This document shows, in pieces, positions 37,167 through 46,179 of a DNA stretch of 64,000 bases (positions within the stretch are counted from its first letter, which is position 1; each line of letters begins with the position of its first letter). Under the pieces are notes generated by a model. That model was not told where the DNA came from and ran no database searches. It saw only the letters and a list, made by a program, of their open reading frames with translations. Both the position numbers and the translations under genes were made by a program. Source of the DNA: Parasulfitobacter algicola (GTDB taxonomy: Bacteria > Pseudomonadota > Alphaproteobacteria > Rhodobacterales > Rhodobacteraceae); the NCBI RefSeq assembly GCF_013315265.1, contig NZ_JABUFE010000002.1:248001-312000 (forward strand). The letters are read 5' to 3'.

Positions 37167-37604
37167 TTATTGCCCGGCAGCTTTGGCCGTCAGGTTTTTC
37201 AACGCGCCTGCCATCATGCCACGCACAGGGGCATCGTCCGGAATGGCCATACCTTCGAACATGCCATCGACGCTTTCATAGGTCAGAAAAACACTGCCTT
37301 CGGCATCCTGATAAACCAGCACTTTCAGCGGCAGGACAAGCCCTGCCAGCGGATCGGCCTGCATCGCAGGTGTACCCAGCTTGGGATTTCCAAAAATCAG
37401 CAATTGCGATGGGGCCAGTTCCTGACCGACCGATTGCGCACCACCTGCATGATCGACACGCGCAAAAACGGTGGCACCCGCTCCGGTCACCGCTGCTTCC
37501 AATGCAGTCATTGTTTCATCGACCGAACCGGCAGCCGGAACCGTGATAATATCTGCCATTGCCGGGGCTGCCGCAACGGACAGCGCCAATAGGAATGCTT
37601 TCAT
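37167..37604 (-). CDS. Exported DUF302 domain protein
   Basis: A 145-residue protein with a signal peptide (MKAFLLALSVAAAPAMA). The DUF302 pattern is clear: SVDETMTALEAAVTGAGATVFARVDHAGGA, LLIFGNPKLGTPAMQADPLAGLVLPLKVLVYQ, then a YESVDGM-type segment. DUF302 proteins form a small alpha/beta fold of uncertain function, often periplasmic. The His of RVDHA and the NP of FGNPK are the conserved points. GAGGGAG precedes the ATG at 37604. It is convergent with the membrane protein gene, three bases apart. Confidence 0.88.
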   Translation of the reverse strand: MKAFLLALSVAAAPAMADIITVPAAGSVDETMTALEAAVTGAGATVFARVDHAGGAQSVGQELAPSQLLIFGNPKLGTPAMQADPLAGLVLPLKVLVYQDAEGSVFLTYESVDGMFEGMAIPDDAPVRGMMAGALKNLTAKAAGQ

Positions 37605-37713
37605 CTTTCTCTCCCTCAGGTTTTGCGCAAGTTTAGCGGTTTTGACGGGTAAGCCAATTCACAACTCGCTCGCTCTTCCGTTATCGCTTGTTTCCGCCTA
37701 AAAGGGCGCCAAG

Positions 37714-38472
37714 ATGTTGAAAACTCGTATCATACCCTGCCTTGATGTCGCTGATGGTCGCGTTGTCAAAGGCGTGAATTTCGTCGATCTGATTGATGCC
37801 GGCGATCCAGTGGAATCCGCACGCGCCTATGATGCAGCCGGTGCGGATGAATTGTGCTTTCTGGATATTCAGGCCACCCATGAAAACCGCGGCACGATGT
37901 ACGATCTGGCGACGCGCACAGCCGAACAATGCTTTATGCCACTGACCATCGGGGGCGGTGTCCGCACGCCCGATGATGTGCGCAATTTGCTTCTGGCGGG
38001 CGCTGACAAGGTCAGTTTCAACTCTGCCGCCGTGGCTGACCCAGATGTCGTGGCGCGCGCGGCTGACCGTTTTGGATCGCAATGCATTGTCGTGGCCATT
38101 GACGCGAAAACGGTTGCCCCCGGCAAGTGGGAAATCTTTACCCACGGCGGTCGCAAATCCACCGGCATTGATGCGGTGGAATTTGCCAAGACCGTGGCGA
38201 CCAAAGGCGCAGGCGAGATCCTTTTGACCTCAATGGATCGTGACGGGACACGCGCGGGTTTCAATATTCCGTTAACCCGCGCGATTTCAGATGCCGTGAA
38301 CATCCCCGTCATTGCGTCGGGTGGTGTCGGCACGTTGGATCACCTTGTCGAAGGCGTGACCAAAGGCGGGGCCAGCGCCGTATTGGCCGCATCAATCTTT
38401 CACTTCGGTGATTTCACCATTCGGCAAGCCAAAGACCACATGGCGGCCGCAGGTATCCCGGTGCGCCCATGA
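37714..38472 (+). CDS. hisF: Imidazole glycerol phosphate synthase, cyclase subunit
   Basis: HisF is the (beta/alpha)8 cyclase that uses HisH-derived ammonia to make IGP and AICAR. In this 252-residue protein the catalytic Asp residues lie in [16 protein letters not shown] and [13 protein letters not shown]. Phosphate sites are [11 protein letters not shown] and [16 protein letters not shown]. It starts at the ATG at 37714 and overlaps hisE by four bases (ATGA). Confidence 0.97.
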   Translation: MLKTRIIPCLDVADGRVVKGVNFVDLIDAGDPVESARAYDAAGADELCFLDIQATHENRGTMYDLATRTAEQCFMPLTIGGGVRTPDDVRNLLLAGADKVSFNSAAVADPDVVARAADRFGSQCIVVAIDAKTVAPGKWEIFTHGGRKSTGIDAVEFAKTVATKGAGEILLTSMDRDGTRAGFNIPLTRAISDAVNIPVIASGGVGTLDHLVEGVTKGGASAVLAASIFHFGDFTIRQAKDHMAAAGIPVRP

Positions 38473-38783
38473 CCCATACTCTTGACCGCCTTGCCCAGAC
38501 AATTGCCGCCCGAAAGGCTGCGAATCCGGACAGTTCATGGACCGCAAAGCTGATGTCCAAGGGGCCTGAAAAATGCGCCGAAAAATTCGGTGAAGAGGCA
38601 ATAGAAGCCATTATCGAAGCGGTTAAAGGCGACAAAGAAAAACTGACCCGTGAAGCCGCCGATGTTCTGTACCACTTGCTTGTGATGCTGGCATCCCGGG
38701 ATGTAGCACTTGCAGATGTTCTGGCTGAACTGGACGCGCGCGACGGGATATCCGGGCTTGACGAAAAAGCATCCCGCGAGTGA
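38469..38783 (+). CDS. hisE: Phosphoribosyl-ATP pyrophosphatase
   Basis: HisE hydrolyses phosphoribosyl-ATP to phosphoribosyl-AMP, the second step of histidine synthesis. The 104-residue all-helical MazG-like protein has the [18 protein letters not shown] segment with paired acidic residues for Mg2+, and [14 protein letters not shown]. It starts on the hisF stop (ATGA). No hisI is adjacent, so the two activities are on separate proteins here. Confidence 0.96.
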   Translation: MTHTLDRLAQTIAARKAANPDSSWTAKLMSKGPEKCAEKFGEEAIEAIIEAVKGDKEKLTREAADVLYHLLVMLASRDVALADVLAELDARDGISGLDEKASRE

Positions 38784-38835
38784 TCAAGGTATAACGCATT
38801 CATCGGTCTTAGGGTTTACCCAGTCAGGAGCTTTC

Positions 38836-40284
38836 ATGAAACGCCTTTTTGCAATCACACCGCTTCTTATTGCAGGACAAATGGCCCTTGCCCAAGACGG
38901 TCTGCTGACTTTGGAAGACACCAACAAGATTGAATATCTGTCCGATGCGTGCAGCGATTACCTGTCTTACGACTGTTTTAGCACGGGTAAAATATTGCTG
39001 AATATGGAATTCAAAGCGATCGCGTCCCTTGTTGAAAAAGGATGCGATGCCGAAAACACCCGCAGTTGTACCTTACTGGCAGGAATGCACTTAACCGAAA
39101 CCGGGGTCGAATATGATACCAAAATATCGTCAGACTTATTCGCGAAATCATGCGAAAGCGGTGATGCTCAAGCATGCACATATCTTGGTATATCTTATTA
39201 CAGGGGTGATGGGGTCGAAGTCGACACCGAAACAGGGCGCGCCTTTTATCAAAAAGGCTGTGACGGCGGCGACGGGCAAGGCTGCTCTAACTTAGGCTTC
39301 GCCTATAAAAACGGGGGATCGGTCACCAAGGATTTAACGCGCGCACTCACATATTTTGAAAAGTCCTGTGCAAGCGGGCATGGCATCGCGTGTTTTCAGG
39401 CAGGGCGCGCTTATGAAAAGGGCAACGGGGTCGAAAAGAACCGCGACCAGGGCATTTCTTTTTACGAACAGGGATGTCAACAAAACAACTATGCCAGCTG
39501 TGATGGTCAGGCCAAATTGCTAGATAGTCCTGCGGCATCGGCTGAAACGATGTCCAAGGTTGCATCCCTTTATACGAAAGCTTGCATGCACCAGGTATTC
39601 GCGGCCTGCGTTGATCTGGGATATATGCATTCACAGGGACGCTTTGTTCAGCAAGATAATCTGCGCGCCGCAGACCTGTACAAGCGCGCATGTGATGGTG
39701 ACAACGCCCAAGCCTGTACAAATCTGGGATATTTTTATGAAATCGGCAAAGGTCTGGATATTGATATTATCAAAAGCGCAGAACTTTATCGCAAGGCTTG
39801 CGACCATGGCAATAACAGCGGATGCAACAATCTGGCGTTACTTTATGAAAAGGGTGAAGGGGTCCGTCAGGATGTCGATATGGCGATCAGTCTTTATGAT
39901 GATGCCTGCCTGAACAGCCATGCCAGCAGCTGCACCAATCTTGGCTATCTTTATAAAGAAGGTGAATTGGTCGAAACTGATTATACCAAAAGCATCCAGC
40001 TTTACGAACGTGGCTGCAACTTTGGTCATGCGCTTGGTTGCACACGTTTGGGCTTTATGTACGACAAAGGTCTGGGCGTCCAAGTTGATTTTGACCGCGC
40101 GGCAGGGCTTTATGAAAAGGCGTGTGATGACGGAAACATGACAGGCTGTCGCAATCTTGGGCAGATGTATGAATATGGCGATGGGGTTTCTAAAAGCCAG
40201 ACCCGTGCGCAGGAAATATACCAGAACGCCTGCGATCAAAACGATGAAAAATCATGTGGATATCTGGAGAATCTGACCAAATAG
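38836..40284 (+). CDS. Exported Sel1-like repeat protein, cysteine-rich
   Basis: A 482-residue protein with a signal peptide (MKRLFAITPLLIAGQMALAQ), starting at 38836 after CAGGAG. The mature part is built almost wholly of Sel1/SLR repeats. I count twelve units with the helix-turn pattern LY.KAC.....(A/S).C. In each, two Cys are spaced C-x7-C, as in the disulphide-locked Helicobacter cysteine-rich proteins (Hcp). Between them run the usual LG..Y..G.GV..D segments. Such solenoids are exported scaffolds for protein contacts. An upstream in-frame start (38710) only overlaps hisE. It sits 61 bases before an App1-like gene that may be cotranscribed. Confidence 0.9.
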   Translation: MKRLFAITPLLIAGQMALAQDGLLTLEDTNKIEYLSDACSDYLSYDCFSTGKILLNMEFKAIASLVEKGCDAENTRSCTLLAGMHLTETGVEYDTKISSDLFAKSCESGDAQACTYLGISYYRGDGVEVDTETGRAFYQKGCDGGDGQGCSNLGFAYKNGGSVTKDLTRALTYFEKSCASGHGIACFQAGRAYEKGNGVEKNRDQGISFYEQGCQQNNYASCDGQAKLLDSPAASAETMSKVASLYTKACMHQVFAACVDLGYMHSQGRFVQQDNLRAADLYKRACDGDNAQACTNLGYFYEIGKGLDIDIIKSAELYRKACDHGNNSGCNNLALLYEKGEGVRQDVDMAISLYDDACLNSHASSCTNLGYLYKEGELVETDYTKSIQLYERGCNFGHALGCTRLGFMYDKGLGVQVDFDRAAGLYEKACDDGNMTGCRNLGQMYEYGDGVSKSQTRAQEIYQNACDQNDEKSCGYLENLTK

Positions 40285-40313
40285 ATATCTGTTTTTCAGA
40301 ACTGGAACACTGC

Positions 40314-41315
40314 TTGAATATACTGAAACGAACGGCCCATCGAATTGCGCTTCTTTGGGAAAAAATATTTGATCGTCTTTTCAATCGGACCGGCAAGGAT
40401 CGTCTGATTGAGGCCTATATGGGGTATGCCACGGATGAATATCTGATCGTGCGGGGCCGTGTTTTAACCGCGTTACGGCGGAACAAACCGCAGCCACATC
40501 AAAGCCGCCTGACGAATATCAAACAGATACTGTCCCTTTTTCTAACAGATGAAGTTGCAGATGTTGCTGTCAGTGCAGGCACACACAAGGCCCAGAGCGA
40601 CGAAGAGGGTTATTTCCAAATTCTTGTTCCACGCGGTGACCAATACGGGTGGATCGACATTGATGTGACGATTGAGGATCGTGATGGCACAACGGCCTGC
40701 CCCGTGCTGATACCTGATCCCAGGGCGAATATTATGATCATCTCTGATATTGATGACACCATGCTTGAAACTGGCGCATATTCATTGGCGCGCAATCTGT
40801 GGACCTCGTTCAGTGGCAATGCCCTGACACGGCACGTATTTCCAGACGCGATTGAACTGATCGATGCTCTTTCTGACAAAGGCCGTAATCCTGTTTATTA
40901 CGTCAGCTCATCGCCGTGGAACCTTTTTTCGTTTTTGACAGATATTTTTACCCGCACCAACTTGACCCGTGGTCCGATGTTTCTGCGTGATTTGGGGTTA
41001 AGCGAAACGAAGTTTATCACTGAAGGACATGGTAACCACAAAGGTGGCAGCATTGATGTGCTTTTAAATAGTAATGCTGAACTGCCTGCGATCCTGATCG
41101 GGGACACAGGGCAAAAGGATGCCGCGATTTATAAGGATGTGATCGATCAGCATCCTGATCGCATAAAAGCTGTCGTTTTGCGTACCCCGGGTGCGGGCTT
41201 GGATGCGGCCGATCATGCAGATATTGCAGCCCTGTCGAAAACAGGTATCCCGGTATTTCACGGGCGTGATTTTAAGGGGATGACAGAAAAGCTTTATAAG
41301 ATTGCATTCGAATAG
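40314..41315 (+). CDS. App1-like phosphatidate phosphatase domain protein (DUF2183)
   Basis: A protein of about 333 residues with a C-terminal App1 catalytic domain of HAD type. The motif DxDxT is visible in IISDIDDTMLETG, and later conserved parts are YYVSSSPWNLFSFL and AILIGDTGQKDAAIYKDV. Yeast App1 dephosphorylates phosphatidic acid; bacterial homologues are presumed lipid phosphatases. The N-terminal part (VRGRVLTALRRN, GYFQILVPRG) is a beta-rich accessory region. The start is uncertain: TTG at 40314 has GGA upstream and gives the expected MNILKRTAHRI, while an ATG at 40254 overlaps the Sel1 gene and lacks a ribosome site. Confidence 0.83.
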   Translation: MNILKRTAHRIALLWEKIFDRLFNRTGKDRLIEAYMGYATDEYLIVRGRVLTALRRNKPQPHQSRLTNIKQILSLFLTDEVADVAVSAGTHKAQSDEEGYFQILVPRGDQYGWIDIDVTIEDRDGTTACPVLIPDPRANIMIISDIDDTMLETGAYSLARNLWTSFSGNALTRHVFPDAIELIDALSDKGRNPVYYVSSSPWNLFSFLTDIFTRTNLTRGPMFLRDLGLSETKFITEGHGNHKGGSIDVLLNSNAELPAILIGDTGQKDAAIYKDVIDQHPDRIKAVVLRTPGAGLDAADHADIAALSKTGIPVFHGRDFKGMTEKLYKIAFE

Positions 41316-41426
41316 TATCATCACAGCTTCAAATTCAAGGCTTCTAAACCTATCGTAGTTTTAGCTTTATCCTGCAGCAAACTTAAACCATTGTGCTTTC
41401 CAAATAGCCCGGAAAGACAATTCCAT

Positions 41427-43025
41427 ATGCGCGATATTGGATCGTTTGATTATATCATAGTGGGCGCCGGCTCTGCTGGCTGTGTGTTGGCAAATCGGCT
41501 TTCTGAAGACCCCAAAAACAAGGTTCTACTGCTGGAAGCTGGGGGCAAGGACAATTATATCTGGATCCATATTCCCGTTGGTTATCTTTTTTGCATGGGC
41601 AATCCACGCACCGATTGGGGATACAAGACACAAGCCGAAAAGGGGCTGAACGGCCGGTCTTTGAATTATCCGCGCGGGCGTGTGTTGGGGGGCTGTTCGT
41701 CGATCAACGGTATGATTTACATGCGCGGTCAGGCAGCAGATTATGACAGATGGCGACAAGCTGGTAATGAGGGTTGGGGATGGGATGATGTCTTACCCTA
41801 TTTCAAAAAATCCGAAGATCATTTTGGCCCTGCCGATGATCTACATGGAACCGGCGGCGAATGGCGGGTGGAAAAGCAACGCCTGTCCTGGGAAATTCTT
41901 GATGCCTTTGCGGATGCCTGCGAAAGCACAGGCATTCCTAAAGTCGATGACTTTAACAGGGGCGATAATTTCGGGGTTGGCTATTTTCGGGTGAACCAGA
42001 AAAAGGGGTGGCGTTGGAATACATCCAAAGCGTTTCTGCGCCCCGTCAACAAGCGTGCCAATCTAACGGTGCTGACCGATGCACAAGCCCACCGCGTTTT
42101 GTTTGATGGCAAAACGGCGACTGGTGTTCAATTTGATCGGGGTGGCGACATGCAGGTCGCCCACGCATCAGGCGAGGTTATCTTATCGTCAGGTGCAATC
42201 GGATCGCCACAAATTTTACAGCTTTCGGGCATTGGTCCAGCACAGCTTTTGCAAGACAAGGGCGTTCAGGTCATTCACGATCTGCCCGGTGTCGGGGCGA
42301 ACCTGCAGGATCATTTACAGATCAGATGCGCCTATAAGGTCAGCGGTGTCAAAACGCTGAACCAGCGCGCGGGCAGTCTAATTGGGAAAATGGGCATCGG
42401 GATGCAATATGCGTTGTCCCGATCCGGTCCGATGTCGATGGCCCCCAGCCAGCTTGGGGCCTTTGCCAAATCTGATCCGTCTGTGGATTTTGCGGATCTT
42501 GAATATCACGTTCAACCGCTGTCCTTGAATGCCTTTGGCGAACCGCTTGACCCCTTTCCCGCCTTCACTGCCAGCGTCTGCAACCTTAGGCCCGAAAGCC
42601 GCGGCACCGTTCAGATCACCTCGGGTGATCCCAAGGACCACCCTGCAATTGCACCAAATTATCTGACCGCCGAAGCAGACCGCATCACTGCGGCCCGCGC
42701 CATCCGTCTGACACGTCAAATTACCAATCAACCTGCCTTGGCGAAATACAAACCCGAAGAATTCAAGCCAGGTCCGAATTATGAAACAGACGAAGACCTG
42801 ATAAATGCGGCGGGCGACATTGGCACGACCATTTTTCACCCTGTTGGAACCGCTAAAATGGGATCTGATCCCATGGCTGTTGTCGGTGCAGATCTTCGTG
42901 TGCATGGTTTGCAAAACCTGCGTGTTGTCGATGCATCTGTCATGCCAAATATCACATCCGGCAACACCAACTCACCAACGATTATGATTGCCGAAAAGGG
43001 CTCTGACTTAATACTGGAAGGTTAA
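41427..43025 (+). CDS. GMC family oxidoreductase (choline dehydrogenase-like)
   Basis: A 532-residue FAD-dependent alcohol dehydrogenase. The N-terminal FAD motif FDYIIVGAGSAGCVLANRLSE is followed by the GMC signature regions GGCSSINGMIYMRGQ and SSGAIGSPQILQLSGIGP. The catalytic His-Asn pair is seen in TIFHPVGTAKMG and GNTNSPTIMIAEKG. Substrates in this group include choline and varied alcohols, and no betaine aldehyde dehydrogenase is adjacent. I used the ATG at 41427 (MRDIGSFDYI); a TTG at 41391 is less likely. A class II aldolase gene follows 54 bases later and may share the transcript. Confidence 0.92.
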   Translation: MRDIGSFDYIIVGAGSAGCVLANRLSEDPKNKVLLLEAGGKDNYIWIHIPVGYLFCMGNPRTDWGYKTQAEKGLNGRSLNYPRGRVLGGCSSINGMIYMRGQAADYDRWRQAGNEGWGWDDVLPYFKKSEDHFGPADDLHGTGGEWRVEKQRLSWEILDAFADACESTGIPKVDDFNRGDNFGVGYFRVNQKKGWRWNTSKAFLRPVNKRANLTVLTDAQAHRVLFDGKTATGVQFDRGGDMQVAHASGEVILSSGAIGSPQILQLSGIGPAQLLQDKGVQVIHDLPGVGANLQDHLQIRCAYKVSGVKTLNQRAGSLIGKMGIGMQYALSRSGPMSMAPSQLGAFAKSDPSVDFADLEYHVQPLSLNAFGEPLDPFPAFTASVCNLRPESRGTVQITSGDPKDHPAIAPNYLTAEADRITAARAIRLTRQITNQPALAKYKPEEFKPGPNYETDEDLINAAGDIGTTIFHPVGTAKMGSDPMAVVGADLRVHGLQNLRVVDASVMPNITSGNTNSPTIMIAEKGSDLILEG

Positions 43026-43079
43026 GCTGATGTTGTCAGCAGCCAAAACCAGCCTGCACATATCTGAATAGGAACGATC

Positions 43080-43727
43080 ATGAATGAAAACAAATTGCGC
43101 GAAGACGTCTGTATCTGGGCGAAATCTGTCTTTGAGCGCGGCCTGACAGGGGGGGCGACAGGTAATATCTCGGCCAGGTTAGAGGACGGGGGGCTCTTGG
43201 TCACCCCAACGGGCAGCAGTCTGGGCCAACTTGATCCTGCCCGGCTTAGCCGTTTTGATGCCAAGGGCGTATTGATTGACGGTGATCCACCAACGAAAGA
43301 AGTCGATCTGCACGCTGCATTTTATGAAACTCGCAGCACTGCAGGTGCGGTCGTGCATTTGCATCCCACTCATTCAGTCGCCCTGTCGACATTGCCCGAA
43401 ACCGATGCTGATTGCTTTCTTCCCCCTATAACACCGTATTCTATCATGCGTTTGGGCAAGGTCAAACTGCTGCCCTTCTTCGTGCCTGGCGATCCTGCGA
43501 TGGGGGATGCTGTGCGCGGCCTTGCAGGAAAGCGAAGCGCTGTAATGCTGGCCCATCACGGCCCTGTCGTGGCCGCAAAGGATCTTGAAGCCGCTGTATA
43601 CGCGATTGAGGAATTGGAAGAGACCGCAAAACTAGCACTTTTGCTGCGCGGAATGGGTGCCAAAATGCTATCCCCCGAAGATATCCAAAAGGTCGTTACC
43701 CGGTTCGATGTTGATTGGGACGTATGA
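43080..43727 (+). CDS. Class II aldolase/adducin family protein, OtnC-like
   Basis: A 215-residue Zn-dependent class II aldolase-fold protein. The metal ligands are in VVHLHPTHSVALS (HLH pair) and LAHHGPVVAA, and GLTGGATGNISARLED is the substrate phosphate loop. The sequence layout, including PITPYSIMRLGKVKLLPFF, is that of 3-oxo-tetronate 4-phosphate decarboxylase (OtnC), which acts with OtnK and OtnI in tetronate catabolism; those partners are not in the window. TAGGAA precedes the ATG at 43080. The specific reaction is an inference from overall resemblance. Confidence 0.85.
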   Translation: MNENKLREDVCIWAKSVFERGLTGGATGNISARLEDGGLLVTPTGSSLGQLDPARLSRFDAKGVLIDGDPPTKEVDLHAAFYETRSTAGAVVHLHPTHSVALSTLPETDADCFLPPITPYSIMRLGKVKLLPFFVPGDPAMGDAVRGLAGKRSAVMLAHHGPVVAAKDLEAAVYAIEELEETAKLALLLRGMGAKMLSPEDIQKVVTRFDVDWDV

Positions 43728-43826
43728 TCTTTCTGCGATCAGCCTAGGCCTCAGGGCGCATGCCCCGAAGACCCCCGCGCCCTTAGATTGGCGGATACGA
43801 ATTGATCCAACACGGTTGTGTTTTGA

Positions 43827-44036
43827 TCATCCAGAATGGTTTGAACGACCAACCTGATGTCCCGCTCCGCGCAGATGACGAAATGCTAAGATGCCAGCCA
43901 CAAGAGCGATCAACACAATACCGATCATCATATTTGTGCCGCTGGATGCATGGGATGCAGACCCCAGATCCTGGTGATGTGCTAAAGCTGGGGCAGCGGC
44001 AAGCACTGCAGTCATTGTCGAAAGAAGTGTCTTCAT
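43827..44036 (-). CDS. Small exported membrane protein, last gene of the decaying operon
   Basis: A 69-residue protein with an N-terminal signal-like segment ending in ALAHHQ, a short Ser/His-rich stretch, and one membrane segment (MMIGIVLIALVAGILAF), then a basic tail. It starts on an ATGA overlap with the upstream gene, so it belongs to the ureohydrolase/ABC operon. The coding frame is intact, unlike the upstream genes. No family is recognised. His residues near the N-terminus might bind metal, but this is speculation. Confidence 0.6.
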   Translation of the reverse strand: MKTLLSTMTAVLAAAPALAHHQDLGSASHASSGTNMMIGIVLIALVAGILAFRHLRGAGHQVGRSNHSG

Positions 44037-44455
44037 TGGTCTAACTCCGGTTTTTTGGACAAAAGGAAATCGCGGATATCAAGTGTCGTTTTTTCATCCA
44101 TCGACACATAGATCAGGGACATATTCGTGCGTTCGGACACCATCGGTCCGGGGAATGGCAAATAACTAAGCTTGCGTGATCCAAAGGACGGTGATGCAGT
44201 GCCGACCTGCCGTTCGGTTTTCAACTGTACATCAACCAGTTTCAGCGCCTTTGCCCCATCCGTACTTGGTTTTTCAAACGGTACAGCCGCAAGCCGCAGA
44301 TAGACGGATTTATCCGCCGCCTGCACAAACCCATCAATGAATTGAGTGGCCAGCACCTGCAACAATGCGGCATCATTTGCGGGGTCGATGTGGCTGTGCA
44401 AGTGGTGATCGGGATGGTTGTGGCCAATGTGGCCGTTCACGATATCATGTGGCAT
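44033..44455 (-). CDS. Hypothetical His-rich protein downstream of the ureohydrolase
   Basis: A 140-residue protein beginning MPHDIVNGHIGHNHPDHHLH, a His-rich N-terminus of the kind found in Ni or Zn handling proteins. It is followed by a helical then mixed domain with LATQFIDGFVQAADKSVYLRLAAVPFEK. No signal peptide or family is recognised. AAGGAAA lies 10 bases before the ATG at 44455. It starts five bases past the broken ureohydrolase frame. The rearrangement that removed the end of that gene may also have changed the 5' end of this one, so the start is uncertain. Confidence 0.55.
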   Translation of the reverse strand: MPHDIVNGHIGHNHPDHHLHSHIDPANDAALLQVLATQFIDGFVQAADKSVYLRLAAVPFEKPSTDGAKALKLVDVQLKTERQVGTASPSFGSRKLSYLPFPGPMVSERTNMSLIYVSMDEKTTLDIRDFLLSKKPELDQ

Positions 44456-44459
44456 TGGA

Positions 44460-45431
44460 TCACCGCTTTCCTTCAAATTCGCCATGTGGGATATTAACGG
44501 GCTTGTCGACATCAAACGGCAGATACGCCATATCAACGCCGTCCCACGCCATCTCGGCAGTTTTATCGATGCCGATCTTTTCCATGTCAGACATGGTTAT
44601 AATGTTGGTTTCACACTCGTGGGCAACTTTCACAGCCTCGCGCGGGACCTGCCAACCACCGATGCCAACCTGCACCAGGTTTTTAGTCGGAACATTGGGC
44701 AGGTTTGTCGAATGGAAACACGGGGTCGTATGCATCCGTTCATCCAAGTCCTTTTTCTGAATATCCGCGTGACGGTCAAAATGTACGATACCGATCTTTT
44801 TCGATGTGAATTCCGCAATGCCGCGCACACAAGGAAACCCGATGGAATGATCCCCTCCGATCATAATCGGCAAGCTGCACGAACTGAACACATGGCTGAC
44901 CGAACGGCTGATTTGATCAAAACCTTTTTCGATATTAGCCGGAATAGTGAACACATCGCTCGCATCTCACAGTGTCATCTGTTCGCGCAAATCAAAGCCC
45001 AATTCATAATTATATAGTGTATAAAGTGCGGATATATTGCGCAAGCCTTGCGGCCCAAACCGCGGGCTGGGTCGATAAGTGGTACCACCGTCAAAAGGAA
45101 TGCCCAGAACCGTGGCATCGTAATCCTTCACTTCTGCCACGTCCTCGGCATAGAGGGCTTTCAGAAATGTATTGATGCCCGCGTAATGCACCAACTCGCC
45201 CCGCGCAAAGGTCGGGATTGATTTATCCTCAATCGTATCAGCCACGGTCAGACCCATGCGCAAGGCCCAGCGGCGTTCTTCATCCCACCGCTCTTCGGGC
45301 AAATCGCCTTCGGCCTGCATCACCTTCCAGCCGCGCAATTTGGTCAGATCTGGGTGATGCAGACGCCTGTCAGTAAGATACATATCGCGTGGAGTGTGCG
45401 ACCTTGTCCGTTCAGGTGGGTTGAAAAGCAT
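44460..45431 (-). pseudogene. Ureohydrolase (agmatinase/guanidine hydrolase-like) pseudogene
   Basis: The product would belong to the arginase/agmatinase ureohydrolase family. With the adjoining NitT/TauT-like ABC importer and leader RNA, the closest match by context is the Ni-dependent guanidine hydrolase GdmH. It starts MLFNPPERTRSHTPRDMY at 45431 after AAGGAG. An in-frame TGA at 44967-44969 follows LREQMTL, and the same frame resumes as DASDVFTIPANIEKGFDQI. Metal-site motifs IGGDHSIGFP and HFDRHADIQ are present. After LPFDVD the expected final third (a DP..VPGTG.PEPGG region) is missing, replaced by 14 unrelated residues and a stop. The gene therefore carries both a nonsense codon and a 3' deletion. 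Confidence 0.85.
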
Positions 45432-46179
45432 GCGTTTTCTCCTTGATTGTTTGAAATGGAATACCGCCATCGCGGGCATCAAAATCGTACGTAATTGTGG
45501 CTCCGTGGGCATTCGCACCGGTTGGGTCCCAACGCGGTTTATCAAAAAACCAAATCGCGGTCCCCCAGTTTGAAACCTTCGTCAAGATCATGGGTCACTA
45601 TGAAAACTGTCATGCTTGTCTAAGCACGTAGATCCGTCAGGAAATCATGCATCAACAGCCGAGTGCCGGTATCAAGCGCACCAAAAGGCTCATCCAACAA
45701 CAGCACCCGCGGCTTGGCAGCAGGTGTCTGACCAATGGTCAAGCGCTGCTGCATAACGGCTGACAGCGTGGCAGGATAGGCATCGGCCACATCAGCAAGA
45801 CCAATACGCGCCAAAGTATTATCCGCGCGGGTCTTTGCAGCCTTACGTGCAGCACCGAAAACGTGACCCCACCCCCTTTTAAACGTTTCGCCCGCGATGA
45901 TGTTTTCACGCACGGTCAGATGCGGAAAGATGGAATAGTGTTGAAAGACTACGCCACGTTCCAAACCTGGTTCGACTGCAGGGGGTTACCATCAATGCTA
46001 ATCCTTTCGTGCGTGGGCTGTTCTTGCGCGATCAATGATCGCAGAAAGGTCGACTTTCCACATCCTGACGCGCCTACGATTGATATGAATTCGCCTTTAT
46101 CTGTTTTCAGATTGATCCGTTCAAGGATCGGTCTTGGGCCATAGGATTTAAAGACATTATCGACTGCGACGAAACTCAT
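45412..46179 (-). pseudogene. ABC transporter ATP-binding protein pseudogene (NitT/TauT type)
   Basis: The frame begins MSFVAVDNVFKSYG at 46179, with Walker A GASGCGKST. It is frameshifted near 45960, just before LERGVVFQHYSIFPHLTV (Q-loop). The signature is altered to LSAVMQQR instead of LSGGMQQR. Walker B VLLLDEPFGALD is intact. A TAG at 45620-45622 interrupts LTDLRA*TSMTVFIVTHDL (H-loop), and a T6 run causes a further shift before FDKPRWDPTGANAHGATITY, the family C-terminus. The remnant ends at 45412 inside the start of the ureohydrolase gene. Three separate lesions rule out a working ATPase. Confidence 0.88.

Noticed and set aside
39600-39730. GTACAA matches within the Sel1 gene as further copies of the TTGTACAA element
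   Set aside because: Single half-sites in coding sequence produced by Tyr-Lys and Cys-Thr-Asn codons, with no surrounding similarity.
44967-44969. TGA in the ureohydrolase as a selenocysteine or readthrough codon
   Set aside because: The other genes of the operon also carry TAA, TAG and frameshifts, and the enzyme lacks its C-terminal third; decay is simpler.
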